64,000 bases of DNA, taken from the NCBI GenBank assembly GCA_964621755.1, contig CAZUPI010000012.1:1-64000 (forward strand), written 5' to 3'. Position 1 is the first letter of the stretch, and every line of letters starts with the position of its first letter. This document shows positions 50,217 to 59,657 of the stretch, one piece after another. Under the pieces are notes generated by a model. It saw only the letters and a list, made by a program, of their open reading frames with translations, searched no databases and was not told the origin of the DNA. The stretch comes from UMGS1696 sp964621755. GTDB lineage: Bacteria > Bacillota > Clostridia > Oscillospirales > CAG-272. Both the position numbers and the translations under genes were made by a program.

Positions 50217-53200
50217 ATGAACCAGACCTTATATAGACCGGAATTCGAGCATGATGCCTGTGGTATCGGCGCGGTCGTGAGCATTGACGGTATTCCATCA
50301 CACGGAATCGTTGATGACGCTCTTTCGATTGTTGAAAAGCTGGAGCATCGCGCCGGACGCGATGCAACAGGCGAAATCGGAGACGGTGTCGGCATTCTCA
50401 CACAGGTACCGCATGAGTTTTTTGTGCATGCTGCCGCGGATTCGGGCATCACACTCGGGGGCAGACGTGATTATGGCGTAGGAATGTTTTTCTTTCCGAT
50501 GAATAACCTCGCCTGCCGTCAGGCACAGAAAATGTTTGAAGTCATCTGCCAGAAAGAAGGTGTGAATTTCCTTGGCTGGCGTAAGGTTCCGACCAATACG
50601 GAAATTCTCAGCGAAAAGGCGATAGCCTCAATGCCGTATATCTGCCAGTGCTTTATCGGGAGACCGGATAATATCCCACAAGGCATTGATTTTGACCGAA
50701 AGCTGTACGTGATACGCCGCGTATTTGAGCAGAGCAACGACAACACCTATGTTGCGTCCCTCTCGTCTCGCACAATTGTATACAAAGGCATGTTCCTTGT
50801 TCACCAGCTCCGCAGATTCTATCTCGATTTGCAGGACGAGACCTACATCAGCGCGATTGCTATGGTGCACTCCCGCTTCTCGACGAATACCACGCCGAGC
50901 TGGGAACGCGCCCACCCAAATCGCTTTATTCTTCACAACGGTGAAATCAATACAATCCGCGGAAACGCTGACCGTATGCTTGCGCGTGAGGAAACCATGC
51001 ATTCGCCTTACCTCAATGACGACATCGATAAGGTCCTTCCGGTTATCTCGCAGTCCGGCTCTGACTCTGCAATGCTTGATAACACCCTTGAATTTATGGT
51101 AATGAACGGGATTCCGCTCCCGCTCGCCGTGATGATAACCATCCCTGAGCCATGGAAGAACGACCCGAATATCAGCCGCAAAAAGCGCGATTTGTACCGT
51201 TATTATGCTACGATGATGGAGCCGTGGGACGGTCCCGCTGCTATCCTGTTCTCCGATGGCGATATTATGGGCGCGGTGCTCGACAGAAACGGACTCCGCC
51301 CAGCCAGATATTATATGACACGTGACCGCAGAGTTATTCTTTCGTCCGAGGTCGGTGTGCTGGACATCCCGCCGGAAAATATCATCCAGAAGTCCCGCCT
51401 TCAGCCGGGCAAAATGCTTCTTATCGATACCGTCAAAAAGCAGCTCATCTCTGACGACGAGTGCAAGGAGTATTACGCCGGACGGCAGCCGTATGGTGAA
51501 TGGATCGATGGCCATCTCGTCTCGTTGGCTGAACTGACGGTGCCGAACCAGAGAGTGCAGACGCACACACAGACCGAACGCGACCGTCTTTATAAAGTCT
51601 TCGGTTATACTTATGAAGAAATCACCAACGCCATTTTGCCGATGGCGAAAAACGGTGCGGAACCGACCGCATCCATGGGCACGGATATCCCCCTTGCTGT
51701 TCTGTCCGATAAGCATCAGTCGCTGTTCAACTACTTCAAGCAGCTCTTCGCTCAGGTCACTAACCCTCCAATCGACGCGCTTCGCGAAAAAGTGGTGACA
51801 GACACCACCGTATATGTCGGCGCCGACGGAAACCTGCTGGAGGAGCTCCCGGAAAACTGTACCGTTCTGCAAATCCAGAATCCGATTTTGACCAGTGTGG
51901 ATCTCATGAAAATTCGCAGTATGAAGAAACCCGGGTTCGGTGTAGAGACGGTGTCCCTGTTGTACTACAAAAATACTTCACTTGAAAAAGCACTTGACCG
52001 TCTGTTTGTGGATTGCGACCGCGCATATCGCAACGGCGCGAATATCATCATTCTCTCCGACCGCGGAGTCGACGAGAACCATGTCGCCATTCCGTCCCTT
52101 CTCGCCGTATCGGCGATGGAACAGTACCTCATCCGCACAAAAAAGCGCACCGCAGTTTCCATTATTCTCGAAAGTGCAGAACCGCGTGACGTGCATCACT
52201 TCGCGACCCTGCTCGGTTACGGCGCACGTGCGGTCAATCCGTACCTTGCGCACGAGTGCATCACAGAGCTGATTGACCGAGGGATGCTCGGTAAGGATTA
52301 TCATACGGCAATCGCCGACTACAACAACGCAATTTTACAGGGAATTGTCAAAATCGCGTCCAAAATGGGTATTTCCACTCTCCAGTCCTACCAGTCCGCG
52401 CAGATTTTTGAAGCGGTCGGTATCTGCCGTGAGGTAGTGGAAAAGTACTTCACCAACACGGTAAGTCCGGTGGAAGGAATCGGGCTTGCTGAAATCGGCG
52501 AAGGGGTAGAATGGCGGCACAGCCACGCGTTCGACCCGCTCGGACTGGGTGTCGACACCACGACTGACAGCATGGGCGCGCATAAGCTGCGCAATGGCGC
52601 CGATACCGAGGACCACTTGTACAATCCGCAGACTATCATTGCCCTCCGCGATGCTACCCACAGCGGCTCTTACGCAAAGTTTAAGGAGTATACTGCTCTG
52701 GTGGATGACGAACGTAAGCCGCACACCCTCCGTGGACTTCTTGAATTTGTATTTGATGAAAACGGCGGTATCCCGCTCGAAGAGGTGGAACCCGCGTCTG
52801 AAATTGTAAAGCGGTTCAAAACCGGTGCGATGTCGTACGGCTCTATCTCCGAGGAAGCGCACACCTGCATGGCAGTTGCGATGAATACGCTCGGCGGCAA
52901 ATCGAACTCAGGAGAGGGCGGAGAAGACCCGGCACGTTTTGGAACCGACAAAAACAGCGCAATCAAGCAGGTGGCGTCGGGACGCTTCGGCGTTACGAGT
53001 GAGTACTTGATGAGCGCACATGAAATTCAGATTAAAATGGCGCAAGGAGCAAAGCCTGGTGAGGGCGGTCACCTGCCTGGGAAAAAGGTTTACCCGTGGA
53101 TTGCCAAAACGCGCTATTCCACACCCGGCGTATCGCTTATCTCTCCGCCGCCGCACCATGATATTTATTCCATCGAAGACTTGGCGCAGCTCATTTACGA

Positions 53201-54722
53201 CCTTAAAAATGCAAACCGCAGTGCTGGCATTTCGGTTAAGCTGGTATCGGAAGCAGGTGTTGGAACTATCGCTGCCGGCGTTGCCAAAGCGGGAGCGCAG
53301 GTTATCCTGATCTCCGGTTACGATGGAGGTACAGGTGCAGCGCCGCAGAGCTCCATTCACAATGCCGGACTTCCGTGGGAACTCGGACTTGCGGAAACGC
53401 ATCAGACTCTCATCCGCAACGGACTCCGTTCGAGAGTACGTCTGGAAACAGATGGCAAGCTGATGAGCGGTCGTGACGTAGCGATCGCGTGCATCCTCGG
53501 TGCAGAAGAATTTGGCTTCGCAACCGCTCCGCTGGTCACGATGGGATGCCTGATGATGCGTGTGTGCAATCTCGACACTTGTCCGGTTGGTATCGCGACG
53601 CAGAATCCCGAACTGCGTTGCCGCTTCTGCGGAAAGCCGGAGTATGTCATGAACTTCATGCTTTTCATTGCCGAAGAGATGCGCGAAATCATGGCAAAGC
53701 TTGGGGTCCGCACCGTAAATGAACTGGTCGGCAGAACCGATTTGCTCCGTCCGCGTGAAAAGAGAATCACGGAACGCGCCGGAAAAATCGACCTTAGTGC
53801 AATCCTCGGCACACCGGCAAACATATGCTTCAACAAAGCGGATATTTATGATTTCGAGCTGGAGAAGACACTCGACGAGCACATTCTTCTTCCTGAATTT
53901 GAGCCATACATGAAGAAGCGCAAACCGCACACAACGTCAGTAGAGGTATCGAGCATCAACCGCACTGTCGGAACAATTTTGGGCTCAGAGATAACCCGTC
54001 GTTTCGGTCAGACCCTCGCGGACGACACATATGTTGTCAACTGCCACGGCGGCGGCGGACAGTCATTCGGCGCGTTTATTCCGAAGGGGCTGACGCTGAA
54101 CCTTTCCGGCGACTGTAACGACTATTTCGGTAAGGGCTTATCCGGTGGAAAGCTGACGATAGCGCCCGATAAAAACGCCTCCTTTACGGCGCGTGACAAC
54201 ATCATCATCGGCAACGTAGCCTTATATGGCGCAACCGGTGGGGAAGCGTATATCAACGGCATTGCGGGCGAACGTTTCTGCGTTCGTAACTCTGGTGCGA
54301 CAGCTGTCGTAGAAGGATGCGGTGACCACGGATGCGAATACATGACGGGCGGACGTGTCGCGGTACTCGGAAACGCAGGCAAGAACTTTGCGGCCGGTAT
54401 GAGCGGTGGTATTGCGTACGTACTCGATGAAAATCACGACTTTTACCTGAAATTGAACAAGCAGATGGTGACGATGACATCTGTTACAGATAAATATGAC
54501 ATTGACGAGCTGAAGTCTATGATAGAAGCGCATGTGGCGGCGACAGGCTCGGCGTTCGGCAAAAAGATTCTCGACTCATTTAACGAATATCTGCCGCAGT
54601 TCAAGAAAATCATACCGAACGATTATCACAGAATGCTGGTGACGATCGGCAGACTCGAAGAAAAGGGCATTTCACATGAGCAGGCAAAACTTGAAGCCTT
54701 TTACGAAACGTGCAAAGCGTGA
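50217..54722 (+). CDS. gltB: Glutamate synthase large subunit
   Basis: 1501 residues; makes two glutamates from glutamine and 2-oxoglutarate. Start at 50217 gives EFEHDACGIGAVVSIDG, whose Cys becomes the N-terminal nucleophile after removal of a short propeptide. Amidotransferase part to about 430 (HSRFSTNTTPSWERAHPNRFILHNGEINT), central domain, FMN/Fe-S synthase domain (GAMSYGSISEEAHTCMAVAMNTLGGKSNSGEGGEDP; MSAHEIQIKMAQGAKPGEGG; cluster cysteines in MGCLMMRVCNLDTCPVGIATQNPELR), and C-terminal beta-helix with GGGGQSFGAF. Paired with gltD 25 bases downstream. Confidence 0.98.
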   Translation: MNQTLYRPEFEHDACGIGAVVSIDGIPSHGIVDDALSIVEKLEHRAGRDATGEIGDGVGILTQVPHEFFVHAAADSGITLGGRRDYGVGMFFFPMNNLACRQAQKMFEVICQKEGVNFLGWRKVPTNTEILSEKAIASMPYICQCFIGRPDNIPQGIDFDRKLYVIRRVFEQSNDNTYVASLSSRTIVYKGMFLVHQLRRFYLDLQDETYISAIAMVHSRFSTNTTPSWERAHPNRFILHNGEINTIRGNADRMLAREETMHSPYLNDDIDKVLPVISQSGSDSAMLDNTLEFMVMNGIPLPLAVMITIPEPWKNDPNISRKKRDLYRYYATMMEPWDGPAAILFSDGDIMGAVLDRNGLRPARYYMTRDRRVILSSEVGVLDIPPENIIQKSRLQPGKMLLIDTVKKQLISDDECKEYYAGRQPYGEWIDGHLVSLAELTVPNQRVQTHTQTERDRLYKVFGYTYEEITNAILPMAKNGAEPTASMGTDIPLAVLSDKHQSLFNYFKQLFAQVTNPPIDALREKVVTDTTVYVGADGNLLEELPENCTVLQIQNPILTSVDLMKIRSMKKPGFGVETVSLLYYKNTSLEKALDRLFVDCDRAYRNGANIIILSDRGVDENHVAIPSLLAVSAMEQYLIRTKKRTAVSIILESAEPRDVHHFATLLGYGARAVNPYLAHECITELIDRGMLGKDYHTAIADYNNAILQGIVKIASKMGISTLQSYQSAQIFEAVGICREVVEKYFTNTVSPVEGIGLAEIGEGVEWRHSHAFDPLGLGVDTTTDSMGAHKLRNGADTEDHLYNPQTIIALRDATHSGSYAKFKEYTALVDDERKPHTLRGLLEFVFDENGGIPLEEVEPASEIVKRFKTGAMSYGSISEEAHTCMAVAMNTLGGKSNSGEGGEDPARFGTDKNSAIKQVASGRFGVTSEYLMSAHEIQIKMAQGAKPGEGGHLPGKKVYPWIAKTRYSTPGVSLISPPPHHDIYSIEDLAQLIYDLKNANRSAGISVKLVSEAGVGTIAAGVAKAGAQVILISGYDGGTGAAPQSSIHNAGLPWELGLAETHQTLIRNGLRSRVRLETDGKLMSGRDVAIACILGAEEFGFATAPLVTMGCLMMRVCNLDTCPVGIATQNPELRCRFCGKPEYVMNFMLFIAEEMREIMAKLGVRTVNELVGRTDLLRPREKRITERAGKIDLSAILGTPANICFNKADIYDFELEKTLDEHILLPEFEPYMKKRKPHTTSVEVSSINRTVGTILGSEITRRFGQTLADDTYVVNCHGGGGQSFGAFIPKGLTLNLSGDCNDYFGKGLSGGKLTIAPDKNASFTARDNIIIGNVALYGATGGEAYINGIAGERFCVRNSGATAVVEGCGDHGCEYMTGGRVAVLGNAGKNFAAGMSGGIAYVLDENHDFYLKLNKQMVTMTSVTDKYDIDELKSMIEAHVAATGSAFGKKILDSFNEYLPQFKKIIPNDYHRMLVTIGRLEEKGISHEQAKLEAFYETCKA

Positions 54723-54747
54723 GAAATGTCGAAAGGAGCAGTGAATT

Positions 54748-56229
54748 ATGGGAAAACCAACCGGATTTTTAGAATACAGCAGAGTAACGAATCGCACTGT
54801 TGACCCGCTTGAGCGAATCCACAACTTTTCGGAATTTCATCCGCAGCTGGACGCGGTAAAGAGACGGGAGCAGGGTGCGAGATGTATGAACTGCGGCGTG
54901 CCGTTTTGCCAGTCCGGGGTATCGTTTGGCGGCATGGTCAGCGGATGCCCTCTGCATAATCTTATTCCTGAGTGGAACGATGAGATTTTTAATGGAAATC
55001 ATGAGCAGGCGTTAGCTCGTTTGCTCAAAACAAATAATTTCCCCGAATTTACCGGACGGGTCTGCCCGGCGCTCTGTGAAGCGGCGTGCACCTGCGGGCT
55101 GCATGGTTCTCCAGTGACAGTGCGTGAGAACGAGCTGTTCATTATCGAAAACGGGTTTGCGAGCGGATGGATGCGTCCCCGGATTCCGACAGTACGCAGC
55201 GGAAAACGCGTGGCGGTGATAGGTTCGGGACCTGCGGGGCTCGCTGCGGCGGACCGTCTCAACCAGAGAGGACACACGGTCACGGTATTTGAACGAGACG
55301 AACGCCCCGGTGGACTTCTCATGTACGGAATTCCGAACATGAAGTTGGATAAAAGCATTGTTGAGCGTCGTATCAAGCTAATGGTAGCCGAGGGAATCGA
55401 GTTCCGCTGCGGCGTCAACGTTGGTGTGACGGTACCGGCGGAGGAAATTTTATCGGAATACGACGCAGTGATTCTGTGCTGTGGTTCCAAAACACCGAGA
55501 GATTTAAAAGTGACGGGGCGCGAGGCAGAGGGCGTACATTTTGCAGTAGATTTTCTGTCAGACGCCACACGCGAGGTTATTGGCGAAATCCCCAAAACAC
55601 CGGTATCAGCAGAAGGGAAGAATGTTATCATCGTCGGCGGCGGTGACACGGGAAACGACTGTGTGGGAACCTGCATCCGTCAGGGATGCAAATCGGTATA
55701 CCAGCTTGAGATGATGCCGAAACTTCCCGACGAGCGTACGCCGGACAACCCGTGGCCGCAGTGGAAACGAGTATGCAAGACTGACTACGGTCAGGAGGAA
55801 GCCATAGCCGTATTTGGCGGGGACCCGCGCATATACGAAACGACGGTCAGCGAGCTGATAGCAGATGAAAGCGGAAAGCTCAGTGCAGTCAAGACCATCA
55901 AGTTGAAAGCGGTCAAAGATGCAGCGACCGGCAGAACAAAAATGGAAGAAATCGCCGGAAGCGAAGCAATCATGCCGTGCGAACTTCTTCTGATTGCGGC
56001 AGGTTTTACCGGATGCCAAAGCTATATTGCCGACGCCTTCCAGTTAAACCGCACCCAGCGCGGTAATATAGAGACTTTTACCGACGGTTACTCTACAAGT
56101 CTTCCGAAAGTATTCGCCGCTGGAGACGCCAGACGTGGTCAATCCCTCGTTGTATGGGCAATCTTCGAAGGTCGCTCCTGCGCCCGAGAGGTTGACGAAT
56201 TCCTGATGGGATATAGTAATATGATTTGA
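54748..56229 (+). CDS. gltD: Glutamate synthase small subunit
   Basis: 493 residues; passes electrons from NADPH to GltB. N-terminal Fe-S domain with ARCMNCGVPFCQ and GRVCPALCEAACTCG, FAD site VAVIGSGPAGLAAADRLNQRGHTVTVFERDERPGGLLMYGIPNMKLDK, and NADPH site VIIVGGGDTGNDCVGTCIRQG. AAAGGAG lies upstream. Last gene of the nitrogen island, followed by a hairpin. Confidence 0.97.
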   Translation: MGKPTGFLEYSRVTNRTVDPLERIHNFSEFHPQLDAVKRREQGARCMNCGVPFCQSGVSFGGMVSGCPLHNLIPEWNDEIFNGNHEQALARLLKTNNFPEFTGRVCPALCEAACTCGLHGSPVTVRENELFIIENGFASGWMRPRIPTVRSGKRVAVIGSGPAGLAAADRLNQRGHTVTVFERDERPGGLLMYGIPNMKLDKSIVERRIKLMVAEGIEFRCGVNVGVTVPAEEILSEYDAVILCCGSKTPRDLKVTGREAEGVHFAVDFLSDATREVIGEIPKTPVSAEGKNVIIVGGGDTGNDCVGTCIRQGCKSVYQLEMMPKLPDERTPDNPWPQWKRVCKTDYGQEEAIAVFGGDPRIYETTVSELIADESGKLSAVKTIKLKAVKDAATGRTKMEEIAGSEAIMPCELLLIAAGFTGCQSYIADAFQLNRTQRGNIETFTDGYSTSLPKVFAAGDARRGQSLVVWAIFEGRSCAREVDEFLMGYSNMI

Positions 56230-56248
56230 TGGCTGTTAGGAAAAACTT

Positions 56249-56275
56249 AGGGGGACTTTTTGAAAAAGTTCCCCT
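56249..56275 (+). terminator. Terminator after gltD
   Basis: AGGGGGACTTTTT (56249-56261) pairs with AAAAAGTTCCCCT (56263-56275; one mismatch); ATTATTTCC follows. Typical of the recurrent gene-end hairpin family. Confidence 0.65.
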
Positions 56276-56356
56276 ATTATTTCCCTTTCACAATAAATAT
56301 GCGCAAATTGCCGATTTTAGTGCATATGAGGTTTGAAAAACTCTAAATTCCGTCAA

Positions 56357-56385
56357 TTGATTTTTTTGAGAGTTTCTGATATAAT
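56357..56385 (+). promoter_or_regulatory. Promoter of the second MATE gene
   Basis: TTGATT (56357-56362) and TATAAT (56380-56385), 17-base spacing. Confidence 0.75.
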
Positions 56386-56392
56386 AAAAGCA

Positions 56393-56450
56393 TCGTGTAG
56401 CGGAGTGCGTAAATCCAGATTTTGAATGGGATTTACGCATTTTTGCTTAT
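56393..56450 (+). promoter_or_regulatory. Hairpin leader (possible riboswitch or attenuator) of the MATE gene
   Basis: TGCGTAAATCC (56406-56416) pairs perfectly with GGATTTACGCA (56429-56439), followed by TTTTT (56440-56444), giving an intrinsic terminator inside the leader, only about 15 bases after the predicted transcript start. AAGCA/TGCTT flanks could extend it. Premature termination upstream of an exporter implies conditional antitermination; I do not recognise a known aptamer. Confidence 0.55.
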
Positions 56451-56478
56451 CGAAATTCTAAACGGAGTACAGTTAAGA

Positions 56479-57891
56479 ATGGACAAGAAACAATTAAACA
56501 ATTTTCTTGAGACGGAAAGCGTCGGAAAGCTGATGCGCAAGTATTCGATACCGTGTATCATGTCGCTTCTGGTTGCGGCGCTTTATAATATTGTTGACCA
56601 GATATTCATTGCTAATGCGGACTACCTCGGGTCCTTTGGCAACGCGGCGAACACGGTAGTATACCCGCTGACTGTCGTGGCTCTTGCGATAGCGGTCATG
56701 ATTGGTGACGGCTGCTGCTCGCTTGTTAGTATCAGCCTTGGAACTGGGGATAACGAGAGAGCGAAGCGCTGCATCGGAAACTCCATCATTTTGTCGATAG
56801 CGAGCGGCATTGTAATTATGCTTCTCTATTTCATTTTCCAAAACCAGATTATTACCATGTTTGGTGGACGCGTAAACGACGAAACTTTTGCCCTGTCAAA
56901 GGAGTACTTTACGTGGATTACAGCGGGCATCCCGTTTTACATGTTCGGTCAGGCGATGAACCCTATCATCCGCTCTGATGGAAGTCCTCGTTTCGCGATG
57001 ATGTCGACTCTGGTAGGCGCCATTGCAAACATCATCCTTGACCCTATCTTCATTTTCGCATTCAAATGGGGCATGATGGGCGCTGCAGTTGCGACAGTTA
57101 TCGGACAGATTCTCACAGCAGTTCTGTCGATATGGTATCTGTTCCACACAAAAGCGATAAAAATCGACAAACACAGCTTCAAGCTGCAGGGAAACCTTAT
57201 CAGACGTTTTCTCGCTCTTGGTATACCGAGCCTTTTGCAGCAGGTATCGATTGTCGCAGCAATGGCGGCAATGCAGAACATGATACTGAAGTATGGCTCA
57301 CGTGATGAGATTTTTGGACTGGAACAGTACGCGCATATCCCGATGGCAGTACTGGGCATTGTCATGAAATTCTTCCAGATTGTCATTTCCGTCGTAGTCG
57401 GTATGTCCGCGGGCTGCATTCCTGTGGTCGGCTACAACATTGGTGCAGACCATAAAGACCGCGTAAAGAAGATGTTTACCCTTCTCCTCATCGCGGAGGC
57501 ATGCGTGGGAATCGTTGCTTTCTGCATTGTAGAATTCCTCCCTCATCAGCTCATCATGATCTTCGGCGCAGAAAACGAAAGTGTTTACTATACAGACTTT
57601 GCTATCCGGTCATTCCGTATCTACCTCTGCATGATGATTGTTGCATGCATCAACAAGGCAACCTTTATCTTCTTGCAGGCAATGGGCAAAGCACTCACCT
57701 CAACCGTCCTTTCTCTGATTCGTGAAATCGTATTCGGTGTTGGTTTTGCGCTTCTTCTTCCGGTCTTCTTCGGCCTCGACGGTGTCCTCTATTCTATGCC
57801 TCTTTCCGATATCCTTACCTTTATTGCTTCAATCATCATCATTGTTATAACATATAAGTCTCTGGGAAAAAGTAAGGAAGAAAAGGCATAA
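56479..57891 (+). CDS. MATE family multidrug exporter
   Basis: 470 residues from ATG 56479 (CGGAG upstream; earlier in-frame ATG at 56422 lies within the leader hairpin region). About twelve membrane segments. NFLETESVGKLMRKYSIPCIMSLLVAALYNIVDQIFIAN is the typical N-terminal MATE start of the DinF/MepA-like branch, with RSDGSPRFAMMSTLVGAIANIILDPIFIF in the middle and VVGMSAGCIPVVGYNIGA in the second half. It differs clearly from the other MATE gene at 10.6 kb. Substrate unknown; regulated by a hairpin leader. Confidence 0.9.
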   Translation: MDKKQLNNFLETESVGKLMRKYSIPCIMSLLVAALYNIVDQIFIANADYLGSFGNAANTVVYPLTVVALAIAVMIGDGCCSLVSISLGTGDNERAKRCIGNSIILSIASGIVIMLLYFIFQNQIITMFGGRVNDETFALSKEYFTWITAGIPFYMFGQAMNPIIRSDGSPRFAMMSTLVGAIANIILDPIFIFAFKWGMMGAAVATVIGQILTAVLSIWYLFHTKAIKIDKHSFKLQGNLIRRFLALGIPSLLQQVSIVAAMAAMQNMILKYGSRDEIFGLEQYAHIPMAVLGIVMKFFQIVISVVVGMSAGCIPVVGYNIGADHKDRVKKMFTLLLIAEACVGIVAFCIVEFLPHQLIMIFGAENESVYYTDFAIRSFRIYLCMMIVACINKATFIFLQAMGKALTSTVLSLIREIVFGVGFALLLPVFFGLDGVLYSMPLSDILTFIASIIIIVITYKSLGKSKEEKA

Positions 57892-57930
57892 GGATTGGAA
57901 TTTTGCCCCTGAGCTCTCAAAATATAAAGA

Positions 57931-57976
57931 AAGGGTGAAGTATTTCCTACCCGAAATACTTCACCCTTGTTTTTTT
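57931..57976 (+). terminator. Strong terminator after the MATE gene
   Basis: AAGGGTGAAGTATTTC (57931-57946) pairs perfectly with GAAATACTTCACCCTT (57953-57968), then GTTTTTTT. Confidence 0.92.
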
Positions 57977-58028
57977 ATTGGTGATGAATTCAAACGCCTT
58001 CTACAGATTGAAGGTTTTTGCGAGGTTT

Positions 58029-58056
58029 AGGGGAGCTTTTTTCCAAAAGCTCCTCT
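58029..58056. terminator. Hairpin downstream of the GH36 remnant
   Basis: AGGGGAGCTTTT (58029-58040) pairs with AAAAGCTCCTCT (58045-58056; one wobble). It lies after the GH36 stop on minus and belongs to the recurrent gene-end hairpin family. Confidence 0.6.
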
Positions 58057-58090
58057 AACCGTCAGATATCTTATGTACATCCCCCAAAGA

Positions 58091-59210
58091 TTACTTCTCA
58101 TTGGGATGGAAGGAATCGACGCCGAGGTCGTCGTACCAGTTGTAACGGACTTCCTTGCCGTCAATGAGCCAGAGGGCGGGGGATTCGTTTTCCATCCAAT
58201 CGAGGGGACGGCAGTCGTTTTCTTGGATGGAATTGATTACCCAGGCGGCGCGCAGTTCTTCAAGCTCATCTGGATTCAGGACGCCCGGTTTGCAGGAGAC
58301 GAACAGAGGAGAGCCACTTTTGGAAAGTACGTCGAGCCACTGGCGATTCAGCTTCCATGGGATGTTGCCGGTGATACCAACGCAGTCTGCGTCTGCCATG
58401 TAGAAGATACCGTTTTGAATCAAGCGGAAAGCGAGGGTATTTGTACCCATGCGGCGTGTGCGGTTCCAATTGTTGCCGCTGGTATCGTCGCCGGTACGGT
58501 TCAGTTCGTAAAGTCCTGCACACAGATGGGAAATGGTGTTGCAGCCGATGATGACACAGTCATCTCCTGCCGCTTCACGTACGGCGCGGTAGAAGTCAAC
58601 TACAATTTCCGCGGAGGTACGGCTTCTGTCGTAGAAATGCCAGCCATCTCTTGTCATCTGTCCGCGCATGGAAGTACCGAATCCAGAGAAAATATCAAAT
58701 GTGGAATAGTCGTGCTTGATAAGCTCATAACCCCAGTCGCGCAGCATTTTTGGAGTACGCTTAACGTAATCGATGACTTCCGGATGCGACGGGTCGAGCA
58801 TGCTGTCGTTCTTCTGGAATCTCCACTCAGGCTTACATTCCGGGATCTCATGGCGGCTGTCGATAAGATAGCGAACCCAGATGCCAGGGCGTACGCCAAG
58901 GGCGCGCATTTCGGATGCAAGACGCTTCATATCGGGGAAGCGTTCATTTCCGATAGTCCACGGCGCGTCGCAGGAGTACTTCTGCCAGCCATCGTCGATA
59001 ACCATATACGGAAGATTCGACAGTCCCTTACATTGGTCAGCAACGATTTTGGCGTCACCGAGGATTTCTTCATGGGAACTGCGACCGTAAGCATAGTACC
59101 AGTTGTTTGAGCCGTACACCTTGTGGTCCGGCAGGCGGGATTCGGGACACATCAGGCGGCAGAATGCGCGTCCTGCTTCAAACGCGGACATGTCTGGGTA
59201 GCTTCTTTTG
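58091..59210 (-). pseudogene. 5'-truncated GH36-like alpha-galactosidase
   Basis: The readable frame of 366 residues from ATG 59191 begins in the middle of the fold; the homologous frame extends a few codons upstream (FKRSYPDMSAFEAGRAF) before a stop. It holds the TIM barrel: VYGSNNWYYAYG, MVIDDGWQ, the nucleophile Asp in LIKHDYSTFD, the acid/base Asp in TGDDTSGNNWNR, and a short C-terminus. The N-terminal beta-sandwich domain of GH36 enzymes is missing, and no ribosome binding site or promoter precedes the ATG; the tRNA-Trp promoter occupies the space instead. Most likely a remnant left by a deletion next to the tRNA gene. A short functional variant is less likely. Confidence 0.72.
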
Positions 59211-59270
59211 AATTTGAATTAAAAAGGGTTAAATGAAAAAAGAAAAAATATGAAAAATTTCAAAAAGCTC

Positions 59271-59299
59271 TTGCTTTTTTAGAAAGAGTGTGATATAAT
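59271..59299 (+). promoter_or_regulatory. Promoter of tRNA-Trp
   Basis: TTGCTT (59271-59276) and TATAAT (59294-59299) with 17-base spacing, 10 bases before the tRNA. Confidence 0.72.
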
Positions 59300-59309
59300 A
59301 GCAAACGTT

Positions 59310-59385
59310 AGGGGTATAGCTCAGTTGGTAGAGCAGTGGTCTCCAAAACCACGTGTCCTGAGTTCGAGTCTTAGTGCCCCTGCCA
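59310..59385 (+). tRNA. trnW: tRNA-Trp (anticodon CCA)
   Basis: 76 bases with encoded CCA end. Acceptor stem AGGGGTA / TGCCCCT (one wobble), D arm AGCTCAGTTGGTAGAGC, anticodon stem GTGGT/ACCAC around CTCCAAA (anticodon 59343-59345), and TTCGAGTC T loop. A terminator follows (GAAAGCC 59393-59399 with GGCTTTC 59421-59427, then TTTTT). This gene is probably the integration target of the neighbouring element. Confidence 0.97.
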
Positions 59386-59392
59386 GTGTTCG

Positions 59393-59432
59393 GAAAGCCT
59401 TGAGTTTCTAAGAGATTCGGGGCTTTCTTTTT
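59393..59432 (+). terminator. Terminator of tRNA-Trp
   Basis: GAAAGCC (59393-59399) pairs with GGCTTTC (59421-59427), followed by TTTTT. Confidence 0.75.
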
Positions 59433-59593
59433 GTCGAAATTCGGTTGATTTCGGGCGGTTTTGCTTTTCGTCCACTTGACAACGGCTGTCATCCGCTCCA
59501 AAACTACCCCAATGGAATTTAATTTATGCGTCCGTCTGCTGCATCATCAAAACAGTATCACGGAGCACCGCCTGAGCACCATCCGAAACGGTC

Positions 59594-59628
59594 GGGGGAG
59601 AATTTTTTTGCTCTCCCCCCCTTTTTTT
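59594..59628 (+). terminator. Orphan intrinsic terminator upstream of the integrase end
   Basis: GGGGGAG (59594-59600) pairs with CTCCCCC (59613-59619), followed by TTTTTTT (59622-59628). It is oriented for plus-strand transcription although no plus-strand gene ends here; it may shield the element from tRNA read-through. 59433-59593 contains nothing else I recognise. Confidence 0.6.
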
Positions 59629-59657
59629 GTCTACTGCGTATCAGATTTTGACCGTCC

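Noticed and set aside
50628..53930. Long minus-strand frames (up to 414 codons) opposite gltB
   Set aside because: gltB is unmistakable in the plus direction through the whole interval; the antisense frames show no motifs.
58073..59110. 345-codon plus-strand frame opposite the GH36 remnant
   Set aside because: The minus frame has clear GH36 catalytic motifs; the plus frame has none and no start signal.
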